Positions 13,836 through 21,987 of a DNA stretch of 37,133 nucleotides are shown here, one piece after another (positions within the stretch are counted from its first letter, which is position 1; every line of letters starts with the position of its first letter). This stretch comes from a virus. Position numbers and translations under genes: made by a program. The stretch is taken from the IMG/VR virus record IMGVR_UViG_3300010375_000036, positions 1 through 37,133 of that record; one strand, given 5' to 3'. Below the pieces are notes generated by a model that saw nothing but the letters and a program-made list of their open reading frames with translations, was not told the origin of the DNA and did not search any database.

Positions 13836-13868
13836 GGACCATGCGAAAGCGGTCCGCTTTTCCGGTCC
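13836..13868. repeat. Nested palindrome upstream of tRNA-Gly
   Basis: Outer arms GGACC (13836-13840) and GGTCC (13864-13868) enclose a second palindrome, AAAGCGG-T-CCGCTTT (13846-13860). The inner centre is a single base, which favours a protein-binding site on DNA rather than an RNA hairpin. It may control the tRNA/late region. Confidence 0.5.
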
Positions 13869-13900
13869 ATGTTTCCGCCGCCGAGCGCGGGCTTCTGTTA

Positions 13901-13974
13901 GCGGCTATCGTCCAACGGTAGGGCCTCAGCCTTCCAAGCTGATGATGTCGGTTCGAGTCCGACTGGCCGCTCCA
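13901..13974 (+). tRNA. tRNA-Gly (anticodon UCC)
   Basis: A 74-nt tRNA with an encoded CCA. The acceptor stem GCGGCTA pairs with TGGCCGC, with one G-T wobble; the D-arm is short; the anticodon arm CAGC/GCTG encloses CTTCCAA with anticodon TCC; the T-arm GTCGG-TTCGAGT-CCGAC is perfect. It decodes GGA/GGG glycine codons. Its place between replication and packaging genes marks it as phage-borne rather than an integration target, although the latter cannot be excluded. Confidence 0.9.
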
Positions 13975-13991
13975 CCATCCGGAGTGCGTCG

Positions 13992-14192
13992 ATGCCGCTG
14001 TCCGCGTCGCAGACCGCTCATGTCCTGGCCGAACTGATCGAGGTCCGTGATCAGGTCCGTAGCATCGTGCCCGGCGGCCGTGACCCCACGAACAGTTACC
14101 ATGCCAAGGGCGACGCGCTGAAGCTGCTCGACCGACTGATCGGCGATGATCTGCGCGGCCTGTCGCGTCAGGTACGGTACGACCATGGGTGA
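13992..14192 (+). CDS. Small hypothetical protein before HNH gene
   Basis: Sixty-six residues, probably a helical hairpin: a first helix about 7-25, then a loop with GGRDPTNSYH, then a second helix to about 60. It lies 17 bp after the tRNA and overlaps the HNH gene by 8 bp. Small helical proteins at this place are common in phages but not assigned. Confidence 0.6.
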   Translation: MPLSASQTAHVLAELIEVRDQVRSIVPGGRDPTNSYHAKGDALKLLDRLIGDDLRGLSRQVRYDHG

Positions 14193-14508
14193 GCGCGTCC
14201 GTGGCCGCGCTGGGCAGAAGATGCGGGCACGCCGCCTTCGCCGATCGAATGGGCTGTGCGAGCGCTGCCTTGAGGCCGGGCGCACCACGCTCGCCACGCG
14301 GGTCGACCACATCCAGCCGCTGGCATTGGGCGGCGAGGACGTGGACGAGAACACCCGCAACCTGTGCGAGCCGTGCCACGACATCGTGACGGCCGAGCAG
14401 TTCGGGCACGCCGCGCCCATCGAGGCGCGTGGCATCGGGCGAGACGGCCGACCGACCGACATCGACCACCCGTGGAACCGCGCGCGTCGAGATCGTCAAG
14501 CCGGTTGA
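14185..14508 (+). CDS. HNH endonuclease
   Basis: A 107-residue HNH nuclease: C-E-R-C-L-E-A-G zinc pair (about 30-37), the V-D-H-I-Q-P-L-A core with the metal-binding Asp-His (near 47-54), then N-L-C-E-P-C-H-D (about 66-73) supplying the second zinc pair and catalytic His. Such small HNH enzymes sit directly before terminase genes in HK97-type phages and assist the terminase in cutting the packaged genome. Confidence 0.9.
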   Translation: MGERVRGRAGQKMRARRLRRSNGLCERCLEAGRTTLATRVDHIQPLALGGEDVDENTRNLCEPCHDIVTAEQFGHAAPIEARGIGRDGRPTDIDHPWNRARRDRQAG

Positions 14509-14556
14509 CTGTCAACCTCGGCGGGCATCGATTGGTCAACCTCGTTGACTGTCAAC
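14504..14556. promoter_or_regulatory. Paired GTTGACTGTCAAC palindromes before the terminase genes
   Basis: GTTGAC-T-GTCAAC occurs at 14504-14516 and 14544-14556, starts exactly 40 bp apart, with an extra GTCAAC half-site at 14535-14540. The first overlaps the end of the HNH gene and the second lies in the 169-bp gap before the terminase. Two identical sites spaced by about four helical turns suggest a regulator binding site at the head of the late operon. Confidence 0.6.
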
Positions 14557-14677
14557 CCCGCCGGGGGGGGCAAACTTTCCCGCCGCAGGGGTCGGACACC
14601 GCATCGTCCCGCCGTACGCACTGAGATGTGTTTCCAAGTAAAAAGTTGGCGGCAAAATCGCCTGATTGCGAGGCGCC

Positions 14678-15112
14678 ATGAACGCGATCGACGGAACTGG
14701 CATCATCGTCGAAGAGCCCGACTGGAGCCGCTTTCTCAAGACGGCGGCCGAGAAGGCAGATGCTGCCGAGCATTGGCGTCGGCTCACGACCGAAATGCGC
14801 GATAGGGAGATCCTTTCGCCGGCAAACGCACACGCGCTGCTGCGCTTGGTCATCACCTACGTCGTTCATGATCGCGCGGCGGCGGACGCAGGCAAGTTGG
14901 GCGGCGTCGCGAAGCCAAAGCGCGGCAATCCGAAGTCGATCGCGCGGGTAAGTCCGCACTTCACTGTGATGAAGGAATCTGCTGCTGCCGCCGCATCCAT
15001 CGAAGCGGAGCTCGGGCTTGCGCCTCGCCGTCGTAATGGTGTGGCGAAGGTGCAGCGCCGTGTGGCGAAGCGGACTGGTGCAGATCGCTTCCTGAAGCCC
15101 GTTGCAAAATAG
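14678..15112 (+). CDS. Terminase small subunit (P27 family-like)
   Basis: A 144-residue protein. The N-terminal domain (about 15-70) is helical with LSPANAHALLRLVITYVVHD, and the C-terminal ELGLAPRRRNGVAKVQRR (about 112-129) matches the E-L-G-L-x-P-x-x-R ending of P27-type small terminases. It recognises phage DNA and loads the large subunit. ATG at 14678 has GAGG upstream. The first part of the large subunit overlaps its stop by 11 bp. Confidence 0.85.
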   Translation: MNAIDGTGIIVEEPDWSRFLKTAAEKADAAEHWRRLTTEMRDREILSPANAHALLRLVITYVVHDRAAADAGKLGGVAKPKRGNPKSIARVSPHFTVMKESAAAAASIEAELGLAPRRRNGVAKVQRRVAKRTGADRFLKPVAK

Positions 15113-16907
15113 CTTCCTCGACGCCGAGGACCCGACGACCGCCTGGGCGCAGGCAGCGGTCTCCGGAAAGATCGTTGTCGGCGAGTTCGTGAAGGCATCC
15201 GCGCAGCGCCATCTGCGCGATCTGCAGGATGGTCATAAGCGCGGCCTGGAATGGCGCCCGGATCGCGCTGCCGATGCACTCGAATTTCTGCCGGCCGTCT
15301 TTTCCGTCACTGCCGGCGCAATGGCAGGCAAGCCGTTCCACCCGCTAAGCTGGCATACCTTCGTCGTCGGTAGCCTGTTCGGCTGGTACACGGTCGGAGA
15401 CCGGTGGCGGTTTCGCAGCGCTTGGCTGGAAACCGGAAAGGGGCAGGCCAAATCGCCGCTGATGGGCGCGCTCGGCGTCTACATGATGGGATGGTGTGGC
15501 ATTCCCCGCGCCGAGGTCTACGCGATCGGCGAGGACAAGAAGACCGCGAACGTTCTATTCGGCGACGCCGTCGCCATGTGTCGCGCGACAATACCGGAAT
15601 GCGACGACGGCGATACGCTTGAGGCGCGCGGGGAAGTCATCATCCGCGGCGAATTGGATAACGCCTGGAAGATCGAGCACCCCGACAGCCATTCGAAGTT
15701 TCAGGCGCTGGCGAACGGCGAAGCGATTTCCGGACCCCGCCCGGTGGCGGTGCTGGCCGACGAGATCCATGAGTTTAAGTCGAACTATTCGATCGAAACA
15801 TGGAAGGGCGCTATCGGCAAGATGCCGGGTAACGCCATGATCATCCTCGGCACGAATACGCCGGCCGATTCCCAGATCGTCGGCACCGCCTACTCGCAAT
15901 TCTACCAGAAGGTCGCCAAGGGCGAGGCCAAGGACGACAGCGCCTTCTCGTTCATCGCCCGTGTCGACAAGGCGGACCGCGAAAACATCTTCGACAACGA
16001 GGCCGCCTGGCCGAAGGCTCTGCCCGCGCTGGGCGTGACGTACCCGATCGAGAACATCCGGGAGATGGTCCAGTCCGCTCGGACACTCATCTCCACGGCA
16101 TCGTCTACCAAGCGCCTATATTTCGGCATCCCGACGGGCGCAGCCGACTTCTGGATCGACGAAGAGGCCTGGGCGGAAGTGCAGGGTGCGGTCGACGTGA
16201 AGGCGATGGCGGGCAAGCCCTGCTATCTGTCCCTCGACCTCAGCCAGAAGAACGATCTTACCGCGCTCACAGCGGCATGGGACGATAGGCCCATACTGCG
16301 GGTGAAGAACTGGTATTGGACCACTCGGCAGGGACTTCCGGACCGGGCGAAGGGCGATCAGGCGCCGTATGAGGACTGGGTCGAAGAGAAATATCTGACC
16401 GCAGTGCCCGGCGCCGTGATCGACAAGGCCTTTGTCGCTGCCAGGGTCGCAGAAATCTGCGCCGAGCACGACGTGCAGTTCCTCGCGTTCGATCCGGCCG
16501 GCATCGCCGACTTTATCGCCGCGTGCGAAGAAATCGGGTTTCCGGTCTGGCGATATGAGGGGCCGGGCAAGCCTGATGGCAAAGGGCTCAAGCTGATCGC
16601 GCATGCCCAGGGCACTCGGGTGATGTTTGAGGACAAGCAGTTGTGCATGCCCCGGTCGGTCGAGAAACTAGAAGATCGGATCCTGCATAAGTCGGTCGTG
16701 ATCGACGCATCGCCGGTGACGTACATGTGCGCCGCTAATGCGGCGCTGGTTGAAGACGGCCAGAAAAACCGCGCATTCGACAAGAAGCGCTCGCGCGGTC
16801 GCATTGATGGCATTGTCACGATCGCCATGGCTGCCGGCGCGGCGGCGATGAACGAGAAGCCGAAAAAGAAGTCGGTCTACGCCACGCGCGGCCCGTTGAT
16901 GATCTGA
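15102..16907 (+). CDS. Terminase large subunit
   Basis: A 601-residue packaging ATPase-nuclease. The Walker A-like loop is ETGKGQAKSP (110-119), the Walker B VAVLADEIHE (215-224) with Asp220 and Glu221. The RNase H-like nuclease domain has Asp379 (LSLDLSQKND), Asp464 (FDPAG) and Asp569 (RGRIDGIV). Length is normal for HK97-type TerL. The start is TTG, overlapping the small subunit gene, which makes translation coupled to it. Confidence 0.93.
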   Translation: MQNSFLDAEDPTTAWAQAAVSGKIVVGEFVKASAQRHLRDLQDGHKRGLEWRPDRAADALEFLPAVFSVTAGAMAGKPFHPLSWHTFVVGSLFGWYTVGDRWRFRSAWLETGKGQAKSPLMGALGVYMMGWCGIPRAEVYAIGEDKKTANVLFGDAVAMCRATIPECDDGDTLEARGEVIIRGELDNAWKIEHPDSHSKFQALANGEAISGPRPVAVLADEIHEFKSNYSIETWKGAIGKMPGNAMIILGTNTPADSQIVGTAYSQFYQKVAKGEAKDDSAFSFIARVDKADRENIFDNEAAWPKALPALGVTYPIENIREMVQSARTLISTASSTKRLYFGIPTGAADFWIDEEAWAEVQGAVDVKAMAGKPCYLSLDLSQKNDLTALTAAWDDRPILRVKNWYWTTRQGLPDRAKGDQAPYEDWVEEKYLTAVPGAVIDKAFVAARVAEICAEHDVQFLAFDPAGIADFIAACEEIGFPVWRYEGPGKPDGKGLKLIAHAQGTRVMFEDKQLCMPRSVEKLEDRILHKSVVIDASPVTYMCAANAALVEDGQKNRAFDKKRSRGRIDGIVTIAMAAGAAAMNEKPKKKSVYATRGPLMI

Positions 16908-16917
16908 GGGAGAGAGA

Positions 16918-18273
16918 ATGGCTACTCCCGACGATTACCGCCGGGCGGCGGGATACCGGCGCTCGACCTCCTCTGGTGTCGTGTCGACCGCGGCGCCGAT
17001 CGGCCACAATAGCGGCGTCGCCGTGCATGCGGACTGGGCATACGAGCCCAATCCGCTGAGCGAAGGCTACACGTTCGAGGACATGAGCGATCCCCGGCTC
17101 GCCGTCTTCCTTGGCGGTGGGCGGGAATCAGCGGCCGGCGTCCACATCGGCGAGCACGTCGCGCTGCGGAACAGCACGTTCTTCCGCGCCGTCAATCTGA
17201 TCAGCTCGGCCATCGGCATGCTGCCCATCCATCTGATGCGCAACAAGCCGAACGGGGACACCGAGGAGGCGACCGACCACCCGCTCTACGCGGTGCTCAA
17301 GCGCAAGCCGAACGACTATCAAACGGCGCTGGAGTTCAAGAGCTTCATGCAGGCGGCGGCCCTGCTCGACGGCAACGCCTATGCGCTGGTCGTCCGCGGC
17401 TTCCGCAACAAGATCGTGGCACTGATTCCGCTGAAGCGCGGGTCGGTCACGCCCCTGCTCAGCGACGACTTCAAACTGACCTTCCGGTATAGCCGACCGA
17501 GCGGCGGCACGGTGATCCTGCCCGCCTCCGACATCTTCCACTTCCGCGCGATGACATCGTGCGATGGCGTTCGTGGCATCGGCCTGCTCGATGTCGCCAC
17601 CCAGGCGCTCGGGATCGCGGTGCAGTCCGAGCGGGCGGCGTCCCGGCTGTTCAAGAACGGCATGATGGCGGGCGGCTCGCTCCAGACCGAGCAGACGCTC
17701 GGCGAAGAGGCGATCGAGCATCTGCGTCAGACGCTGGAAGAGCGTTATTCCGGCGCGAACAATGCCGAGAAGATGCTCATCCTTGAGGAGGGGCTGAAAT
17801 ACGTTCCCTCGACCGCGAACCCCAAGGATTCGCAGCATCTGGAGACCCGCAAGTTTCAGGCGGAGGAACTGGCCCGCTTTACCGGCACGCCTCTGCCGCT
17901 TCTCATGCTCGACACGACCAATTGGGGCACTGGCGTCGAGGTATTGGGCCAGTTCTTCGTCACCTACTGCCTCGGTGCGTGGTTCGTGGCGTGGGAACAG
18001 GCGATCGAACGCTGCATGGATGCCTCCGAACAGGGGGTGATCTATCCGAAGTTCAATGCCGGCGCGCTCCTGCGCGGCTCGCTCAAGGATCAGGCCGAGT
18101 TCTTCGCCAAGGCGCTCGGCATGGGCGGCGGAGCGCCGTGGATGACCACCGACGAGGTCCGCCAGAACTTCGACCAGAACAAGATTGAGGGTGGCGACAA
18201 GCTGCCTGCCCGCTCCGTCAGCAAGGCGCCGCCAGACCCGGCCAACGACCCGAAGGACCCGAAAAATGGCTGA
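16918..18273 (+). CDS. Phage portal protein, HK97 family
   Basis: A 451-residue portal. Recognisable parts are the R-N-S-T-F-F-R-A-V-N-L-I opening of the portal domain (about 82-93), the stem/wing regions, a G-T-P-L-P-L-L-x-L-D-T-T-N-W-G-T-G-V-E block (near 323-341) and the typical E-Q-A-I-E-R crown element. It forms the dodecameric DNA gate at one capsid vertex. GGGAGAGAG provides the ribosome binding site. The protease gene overlaps its 3' end by 8 bp. Confidence 0.93.
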   Translation: MATPDDYRRAAGYRRSTSSGVVSTAAPIGHNSGVAVHADWAYEPNPLSEGYTFEDMSDPRLAVFLGGGRESAAGVHIGEHVALRNSTFFRAVNLISSAIGMLPIHLMRNKPNGDTEEATDHPLYAVLKRKPNDYQTALEFKSFMQAAALLDGNAYALVVRGFRNKIVALIPLKRGSVTPLLSDDFKLTFRYSRPSGGTVILPASDIFHFRAMTSCDGVRGIGLLDVATQALGIAVQSERAASRLFKNGMMAGGSLQTEQTLGEEAIEHLRQTLEERYSGANNAEKMLILEEGLKYVPSTANPKDSQHLETRKFQAEELARFTGTPLPLLMLDTTNWGTGVEVLGQFFVTYCLGAWFVAWEQAIERCMDASEQGVIYPKFNAGALLRGSLKDQAEFFAKALGMGGGAPWMTTDEVRQNFDQNKIEGGDKLPARSVSKAPPDPANDPKDPKNG

Positions 18274-19258
18274 TACGAAGCCTGTCCCGGCACGTCCGGG
18301 CGCCGCGAAGACGATCGAAGGCCGCCCGTTGCCCGGAAAGCCGGGCGTGGCCGGCAACAAGCCCCTGCCGCGCGCCGTCGCCGGCCGGATCAATGGGCGT
18401 GATCGCCCCGACGCGCTGCCCGTGCCTGCCGATCGGCGCGTGTCCGCCTTCACGAAGCCCAGCATCGTCGAGCGCTGGGGCGACGTGGCGGCCGGCATCC
18501 GCCCGTCCGCGCTCGCCAGTGGCGACAATGTCATCACCATGCTTGAAGACATCGGCGAGGACTTCTGGACCGGCGGCGGCGTGACTGCGAAGAGCGTCTC
18601 CGCCCAGCTGCGCGCGATCGGTGATCGTCCCGTCGAGGTCCAGATCAACTCGTCCGGCGGCGACGTCTTCGAGGGCTTCGCGATCTACAACGTCCTGCGC
18701 GAGCACCCGCAGGCGATCACGGTGAAGGTCATGGGCATGGCCGCCTCGGCCGCGTCGGTGATCGCCATGGCCGGCAACAAGATCGAGATCGGCTCGTCAG
18801 CCTTCCTGATGATCCATAATTGCTGGTGTGGCGCTGTCGGAAACCGGCACGACTTCGCCGAGGTCGCGGCTTTCCTTGAGCCGTTCGACCTCGCGATGGC
18901 CCAGGTCTACGCCAAGCAGTCGGGCAAGCCGATCGCCGACATCCAGAAGTGGATGGACGACGAGACCTTCATGTCGGGCGCGATGGCTATGGATCGGGGC
19001 TTCGCCGACGCGCTGCTGCCCGCTGATCAGATCACGCGGGACGAGAAGACGAAAGCGGCGGATCGCTCGGTCAACGAGCTTCGCGCCATGGAGCTTCAGC
19101 TGGTCTCGGCGGGCCTCACCCGCACGGAGGCCCGCGCCAAAATTCAGAAGATCAAGGGCACGCCGGGCGCTGCTCTCGATGCCGTCGACACGCCGGGCGC
19201 TGTCGATCCCGAACTGCAGAGTGGGTTCGCCGCTCTGCTCGCGACCATGCGCTCATAG
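18266..19258 (+). CDS. Prohead protease, ClpP/S49-type
   Basis: A 330-residue ClpP-fold prohead protease. The first 65 residues are Pro/Lys/Arg-rich and probably a flexible leader. Catalytic residues are Ser161 (GMAASAAS), His184 (LMIHNCW) and an Asp in MDDETFMS (230-237). The final 70 residues are helical with a GTPGAALDAVDTPGAV duplication and may act as scaffold or be processed. It matures the capsid during assembly. M at 18268-18266 was selected over longer starts inside the portal gene. Confidence 0.9.
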   Translation: MADTKPVPARPGAAKTIEGRPLPGKPGVAGNKPLPRAVAGRINGRDRPDALPVPADRRVSAFTKPSIVERWGDVAAGIRPSALASGDNVITMLEDIGEDFWTGGGVTAKSVSAQLRAIGDRPVEVQINSSGGDVFEGFAIYNVLREHPQAITVKVMGMAASAASVIAMAGNKIEIGSSAFLMIHNCWCGAVGNRHDFAEVAAFLEPFDLAMAQVYAKQSGKPIADIQKWMDDETFMSGAMAMDRGFADALLPADQITRDEKTKAADRSVNELRAMELQLVSAGLTRTEARAKIQKIKGTPGAALDAVDTPGAVDPELQSGFAALLATMRS

Positions 19259-19269
19259 GAGCTTCGACC

Positions 19270-20697
19270 ATGAAGAAGATGTCTTTCGGCCGCCTCTCGG
19301 CGGTCGCTACCGTCATGCGCAACCTGTTCGCCCCGCGCGAGCAGATGCTCAACCTGCCCACCACCGATCTCAGCAAGATCGACCTCTCGAAGTTTGAGGT
19401 GTCGGGCGAGCCGGAGGCGCGCGCCGGCCGCATCCTCATCCCGGCAATGCCGCGCGCCATCACCGGCGCCACGGTGCGCGCCGAGGTGCCCAGCGACGTC
19501 AAGGCGATGTTCACGCAGTTCAACGCGGCGTTCGAGGAGTTCAAGGCCAGCCACGCTGAGCAGCTGAAGTCCAAGGTCGACGACGTCGTGGTGACCGAGC
19601 GTCTCAACAAGATCGACGGCACCCTCACCGACCTGGAGAAGGCGCTGGACGAGGCCGCCAAGTCGGCGGCGGCGGCGAAGCTGAGCGGGCCCGGCGGGCG
19701 TGAAGTGCCGGATGCCGAATATTCCAAGCTGTTCGGCTCCTTCGTCCGCGAGGGCACGCGCGAGCAGGAGGACAAGCTCAAGTCGGAGCAGAAGGTCGGC
19801 GTCCGCGCCGCCATGTCGGAAGGCTCGTCCGCTGATGGCGGCTACACCGCTCCGGTGGAGTGGGACCGCACCATCAGCGGCCGGCTCAAGCTGATCTCGC
19901 CGCTTCGCGCCGAGGCGACGGTCCAGTCGATCAGCAAGGCCGGCTTCATCAAGCTCTTCACCGATCGCTCGATCGGCTCGGGCTGGGTCGGTGAGACGGC
20001 GTCGCGGCCCGCGACCTCCACGCCGCAGTTCACCGCGCTGCCGTTCGTGCCGGGCGAGATCTACGCAAACGCCGCGGCGTCGCAGGATCTGCTCGACGAC
20101 AGCGAAGTCGACATGGAGAACTGGCTGACGAACGAGATCGACATCGAGTTCGCCCGCCAGGAGGGCATTGCCTTCGTGTCCGGTGACGGCACCAATAAGC
20201 CGTTCGGCGTGCTGGGCTATGTTACCGGCGGCGCGGCGGCGGCCCGCCACCCGTGGGGCGCCATCCTGACCCGCAACAGTGGTAACGCGACGGCGCTGAC
20301 CGCCGATCAGGTGTCGAACATCGTCTACGATCTGCCGGCGATGTACTCGCCGAACGCCAAGTGGTTCATGAACCGTACCTCCATGGCGGCGGTTCGTCTG
20401 CTCCAGGACAGCCAGAAGCGCTATCTGTGGCAGCCGAGCTACCAGGTGGGCCAGCCGAGCACGCTGCTCGGGGCGCCGATCGTCGACGTTCCCGATATGC
20501 CGATCATCGGCGCCGGCAACATCCCGATCCTGTTCGGCGACATGCGCGAGACCTATCTGGTGGTCGACCGCATCGGATTCCGCGTCCTGCGCGATCCGTA
20601 CACCAACAAGCCGTACATCTGCTTCTACTGCACGAAGCGCGTGGGCGGCGGCGTCAAGAACCCGGACGCCATGAAGGCGCTCGTCATCGGCGCGTGA
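19270..20697 (+). CDS. Major capsid protein, HK97 fold
   Basis: A 475-residue capsid protein. A leader and delta domain occupy the first 180 residues, including a coiled coil at about 77-135. The HK97 core then begins with a D-G-G-Y-T-A-P motif (189-195) and includes SGDGTNKPFGVLGY, the conserved phage capsid G-x-G-x-x-K-P-x-G signature. Removal of the leader by the upstream protease is expected. AGGAG lies before the ATG. A strong hairpin follows the gene. Confidence 0.93.
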   Translation: MKKMSFGRLSAVATVMRNLFAPREQMLNLPTTDLSKIDLSKFEVSGEPEARAGRILIPAMPRAITGATVRAEVPSDVKAMFTQFNAAFEEFKASHAEQLKSKVDDVVVTERLNKIDGTLTDLEKALDEAAKSAAAAKLSGPGGREVPDAEYSKLFGSFVREGTREQEDKLKSEQKVGVRAAMSEGSSADGGYTAPVEWDRTISGRLKLISPLRAEATVQSISKAGFIKLFTDRSIGSGWVGETASRPATSTPQFTALPFVPGEIYANAAASQDLLDDSEVDMENWLTNEIDIEFARQEGIAFVSGDGTNKPFGVLGYVTGGAAAARHPWGAILTRNSGNATALTADQVSNIVYDLPAMYSPNAKWFMNRTSMAAVRLLQDSQKRYLWQPSYQVGQPSTLLGAPIVDVPDMPIIGAGNIPILFGDMRETYLVVDRIGFRVLRDPYTNKPYICFYCTKRVGGGVKNPDAMKALVIGA

Positions 20698-20703
20698 CGT
20701 CCC

Positions 20704-20723
20704 GGCCGGGCTTCGGCCCGGCC
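20704..20723 (+). other. GC-rich hairpin with TTCG loop after capsid gene
   Basis: GGCCGGGC-TTCG-GCCCGGCC: a perfect 8-bp stem with an exceptionally stable UUCG tetraloop. No T tract follows, so it is more likely to protect the 3' end of capsid mRNA or attenuate transcription than to terminate fully. Confidence 0.7.
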
Positions 20724-20758
20724 ATTCCCTCCCATCTGCCATGTCAGGAGACATCATC

Positions 20759-21031
20759 ATGGCCGAGACCAGCAAGAGCACCGACGTCGCCAATGCGGCG
20801 GACCTCGACACCTCCGGCGCCGCCGACATCCCGGCGGCGACCACCTTCAGCACCTCCGGCGCGCCGGTCCAGATCGTCCCCGACGTCGATCCGGATCACC
20901 CAGCCGTCGACAACAATCCCCGTGCCAACACCACGGCGGACATGAACAAGATCGACTTCAACGATCCCCGGCCGACGCAGGTCGTCCAGGCCGAGGAAGA
21001 GGCCGCCAAGGCCTCGAAGTCGAAGTCCTGA
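20759..21031 (+). CDS. Small acidic hypothetical protein after capsid
   Basis: A 90-residue acidic, Ala/Thr/Asp-rich protein without predicted compact structure, ending in Lys/Ser. ATG at 20759 with AGGAG 8 bp upstream is preferred over ATG at 20741. It lies between two strong hairpins. In this position HK97-type phages often encode a decoration or head-stabilising protein; the low-complexity sequence gives no support for or against that. Confidence 0.6.
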   Translation: MAETSKSTDVANAADLDTSGAADIPAATTFSTSGAPVQIVPDVDPDHPAVDNNPRANTTADMNKIDFNDPRPTQVVQAEEEAAKASKSKS

Positions 21032-21040
21032 TCTCCCAGC

Positions 21041-21067
21041 CCGGCGGCCTGTCCCCTTGGCCGCCGG
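21041..21067 (+). other. GC-rich hairpin between structural genes
   Basis: CCGGCGGCC (21041-21049) and GGCCGCCGG (21059-21067) form a perfect 9-bp stem with a 9-nt loop, without a T tract. It is the second hairpin bracketing the small acidic gene. Confidence 0.65.
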
Positions 21068-21091
21068 TTCCTCCCTGCGCCGAGGTGACGC

Positions 21092-21643
21092 ATGGCTGAT
21101 CCTATCCTCTCCCTCGAAGCCGCGAAGCTCCATCTCCGCGTCGATTCGAGCGCGGAGGACAGCCTCATCACCGACGCCGTCGCCGCGGCGCAGGGCTTTA
21201 TCGAGGACACCACCGTCCTCGTCCTGACCCGTCGCACCGTCGTCGAGACGCCCAGCCGGCTCTTTGGCGCGGTCGAGCTTCGCAGCTGGCCGATCGCCAG
21301 CGTGAACAGCATCTCCTATCTTGATCGCTCCGGAGCGACGCAGCAGATCGTCACCGGCGGCTGGTTCACCAACCTCGCCGCCCGGCCGGTGAGCGTCTCG
21401 CCGATCGTCGGCACCCGCTGGCCGCTGACGGCCGCGCTCGCTGGTGCGATCAGCATCTCGGTCACCGCCGGCTATGCGACGCCGGCCGACGTGCCGCCCG
21501 CCGTCATGCAGGCGGTCAAGCTGCTCACCTCGCATTTCTACACCAACCGCAACGCGGTCGAGGTCGGTGCGCGCGCTGTGTCCGTCGAGGTCCAGCTCGC
21601 CGTTGCCGATCTCCTGCGCAAGTGGAAGAGGAAGGTCATCTGA
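21092..21643 (+). CDS. Head-tail connector protein (gp6/phiE125 gp8-like)
   Basis: A 183-residue connector. The opening LSLEAAKLHLRVD followed by D-x-L-I-x-x-A-x-x-A-A (about 6-35) is diagnostic of the phage gp6-like/phiE125 gp8 family. The middle is beta-rich and the end is helical (MQAVKLLTSHFYTNR). It forms the ring below the portal. TGATG couples it to the next gene. Confidence 0.88.
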   Translation: MADPILSLEAAKLHLRVDSSAEDSLITDAVAAAQGFIEDTTVLVLTRRTVVETPSRLFGAVELRSWPIASVNSISYLDRSGATQQIVTGGWFTNLAARPVSVSPIVGTRWPLTAALAGAISISVTAGYATPADVPPAVMQAVKLLTSHFYTNRNAVEVGARAVSVEVQLAVADLLRKWKRKVI

Positions 21644-21987
21644 TGTCGCTCAGCCCGGGCCGGTTGCGTCATCGCATCGAGGTGTGGCGCAAGCAGAAGG
21701 TCGACGACGGCCTCGGCGGTCGCACCGTCGCGTGGGTGAAGGTCACCACGCTCTGGGCCGAGGTGCTAGGCCAGAATGGCCGCGAGGCGCTGCTCGCTCA
21801 GGCGGTGCAGGGGGTCCAGTTCTTCAAGATCACTGTCCGCTTCGGTTCGGGTATCGTCGATACCGACCAGCTGCGCTATGGCACGATCACGCTCAACGTC
21901 CGGTCGGTGACCGATCAGGACGGACTTCGCGAGAGCGAGATCATCCAGGCGGATACCGAATCCGTTGAGCCGCTCCCCAATGGATGA
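21643..21987 (+). CDS. Head closure / head-tail joining protein
   Basis: A 114-residue protein of the SPP1 gp16/Phage_H_T_join type: the start S-P-G-R-L-R-H-R-I-E-V-W and the beta-barrel segment with W-A-E-V-L (about 38-42) are typical. It would seal the connector channel and dock the tail. The ATG overlaps the previous stop by one base. Confidence 0.85.
   Translation: MSLSPGRLRHRIEVWRKQKVDDGLGGRTVAWVKVTTLWAEVLGQNGREALLAQAVQGVQFFKITVRFGSGIVDTDQLRYGTITLNVRSVTDQDGLRESEIIQADTESVEPLPNG

Noticed and set aside
17128-18648. 506-codon antisense frame opposite portal and protease genes
   Set aside because: Runs across two recognised genes and has no promoter, ribosome site or motif.
19144-20853. Long antisense open frame opposite the capsid and protease genes
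   Set aside because: Arg/Ala/Gly-rich translation typical of shadows in GC-rich DNA; the plus-strand proteins are clearly recognised.
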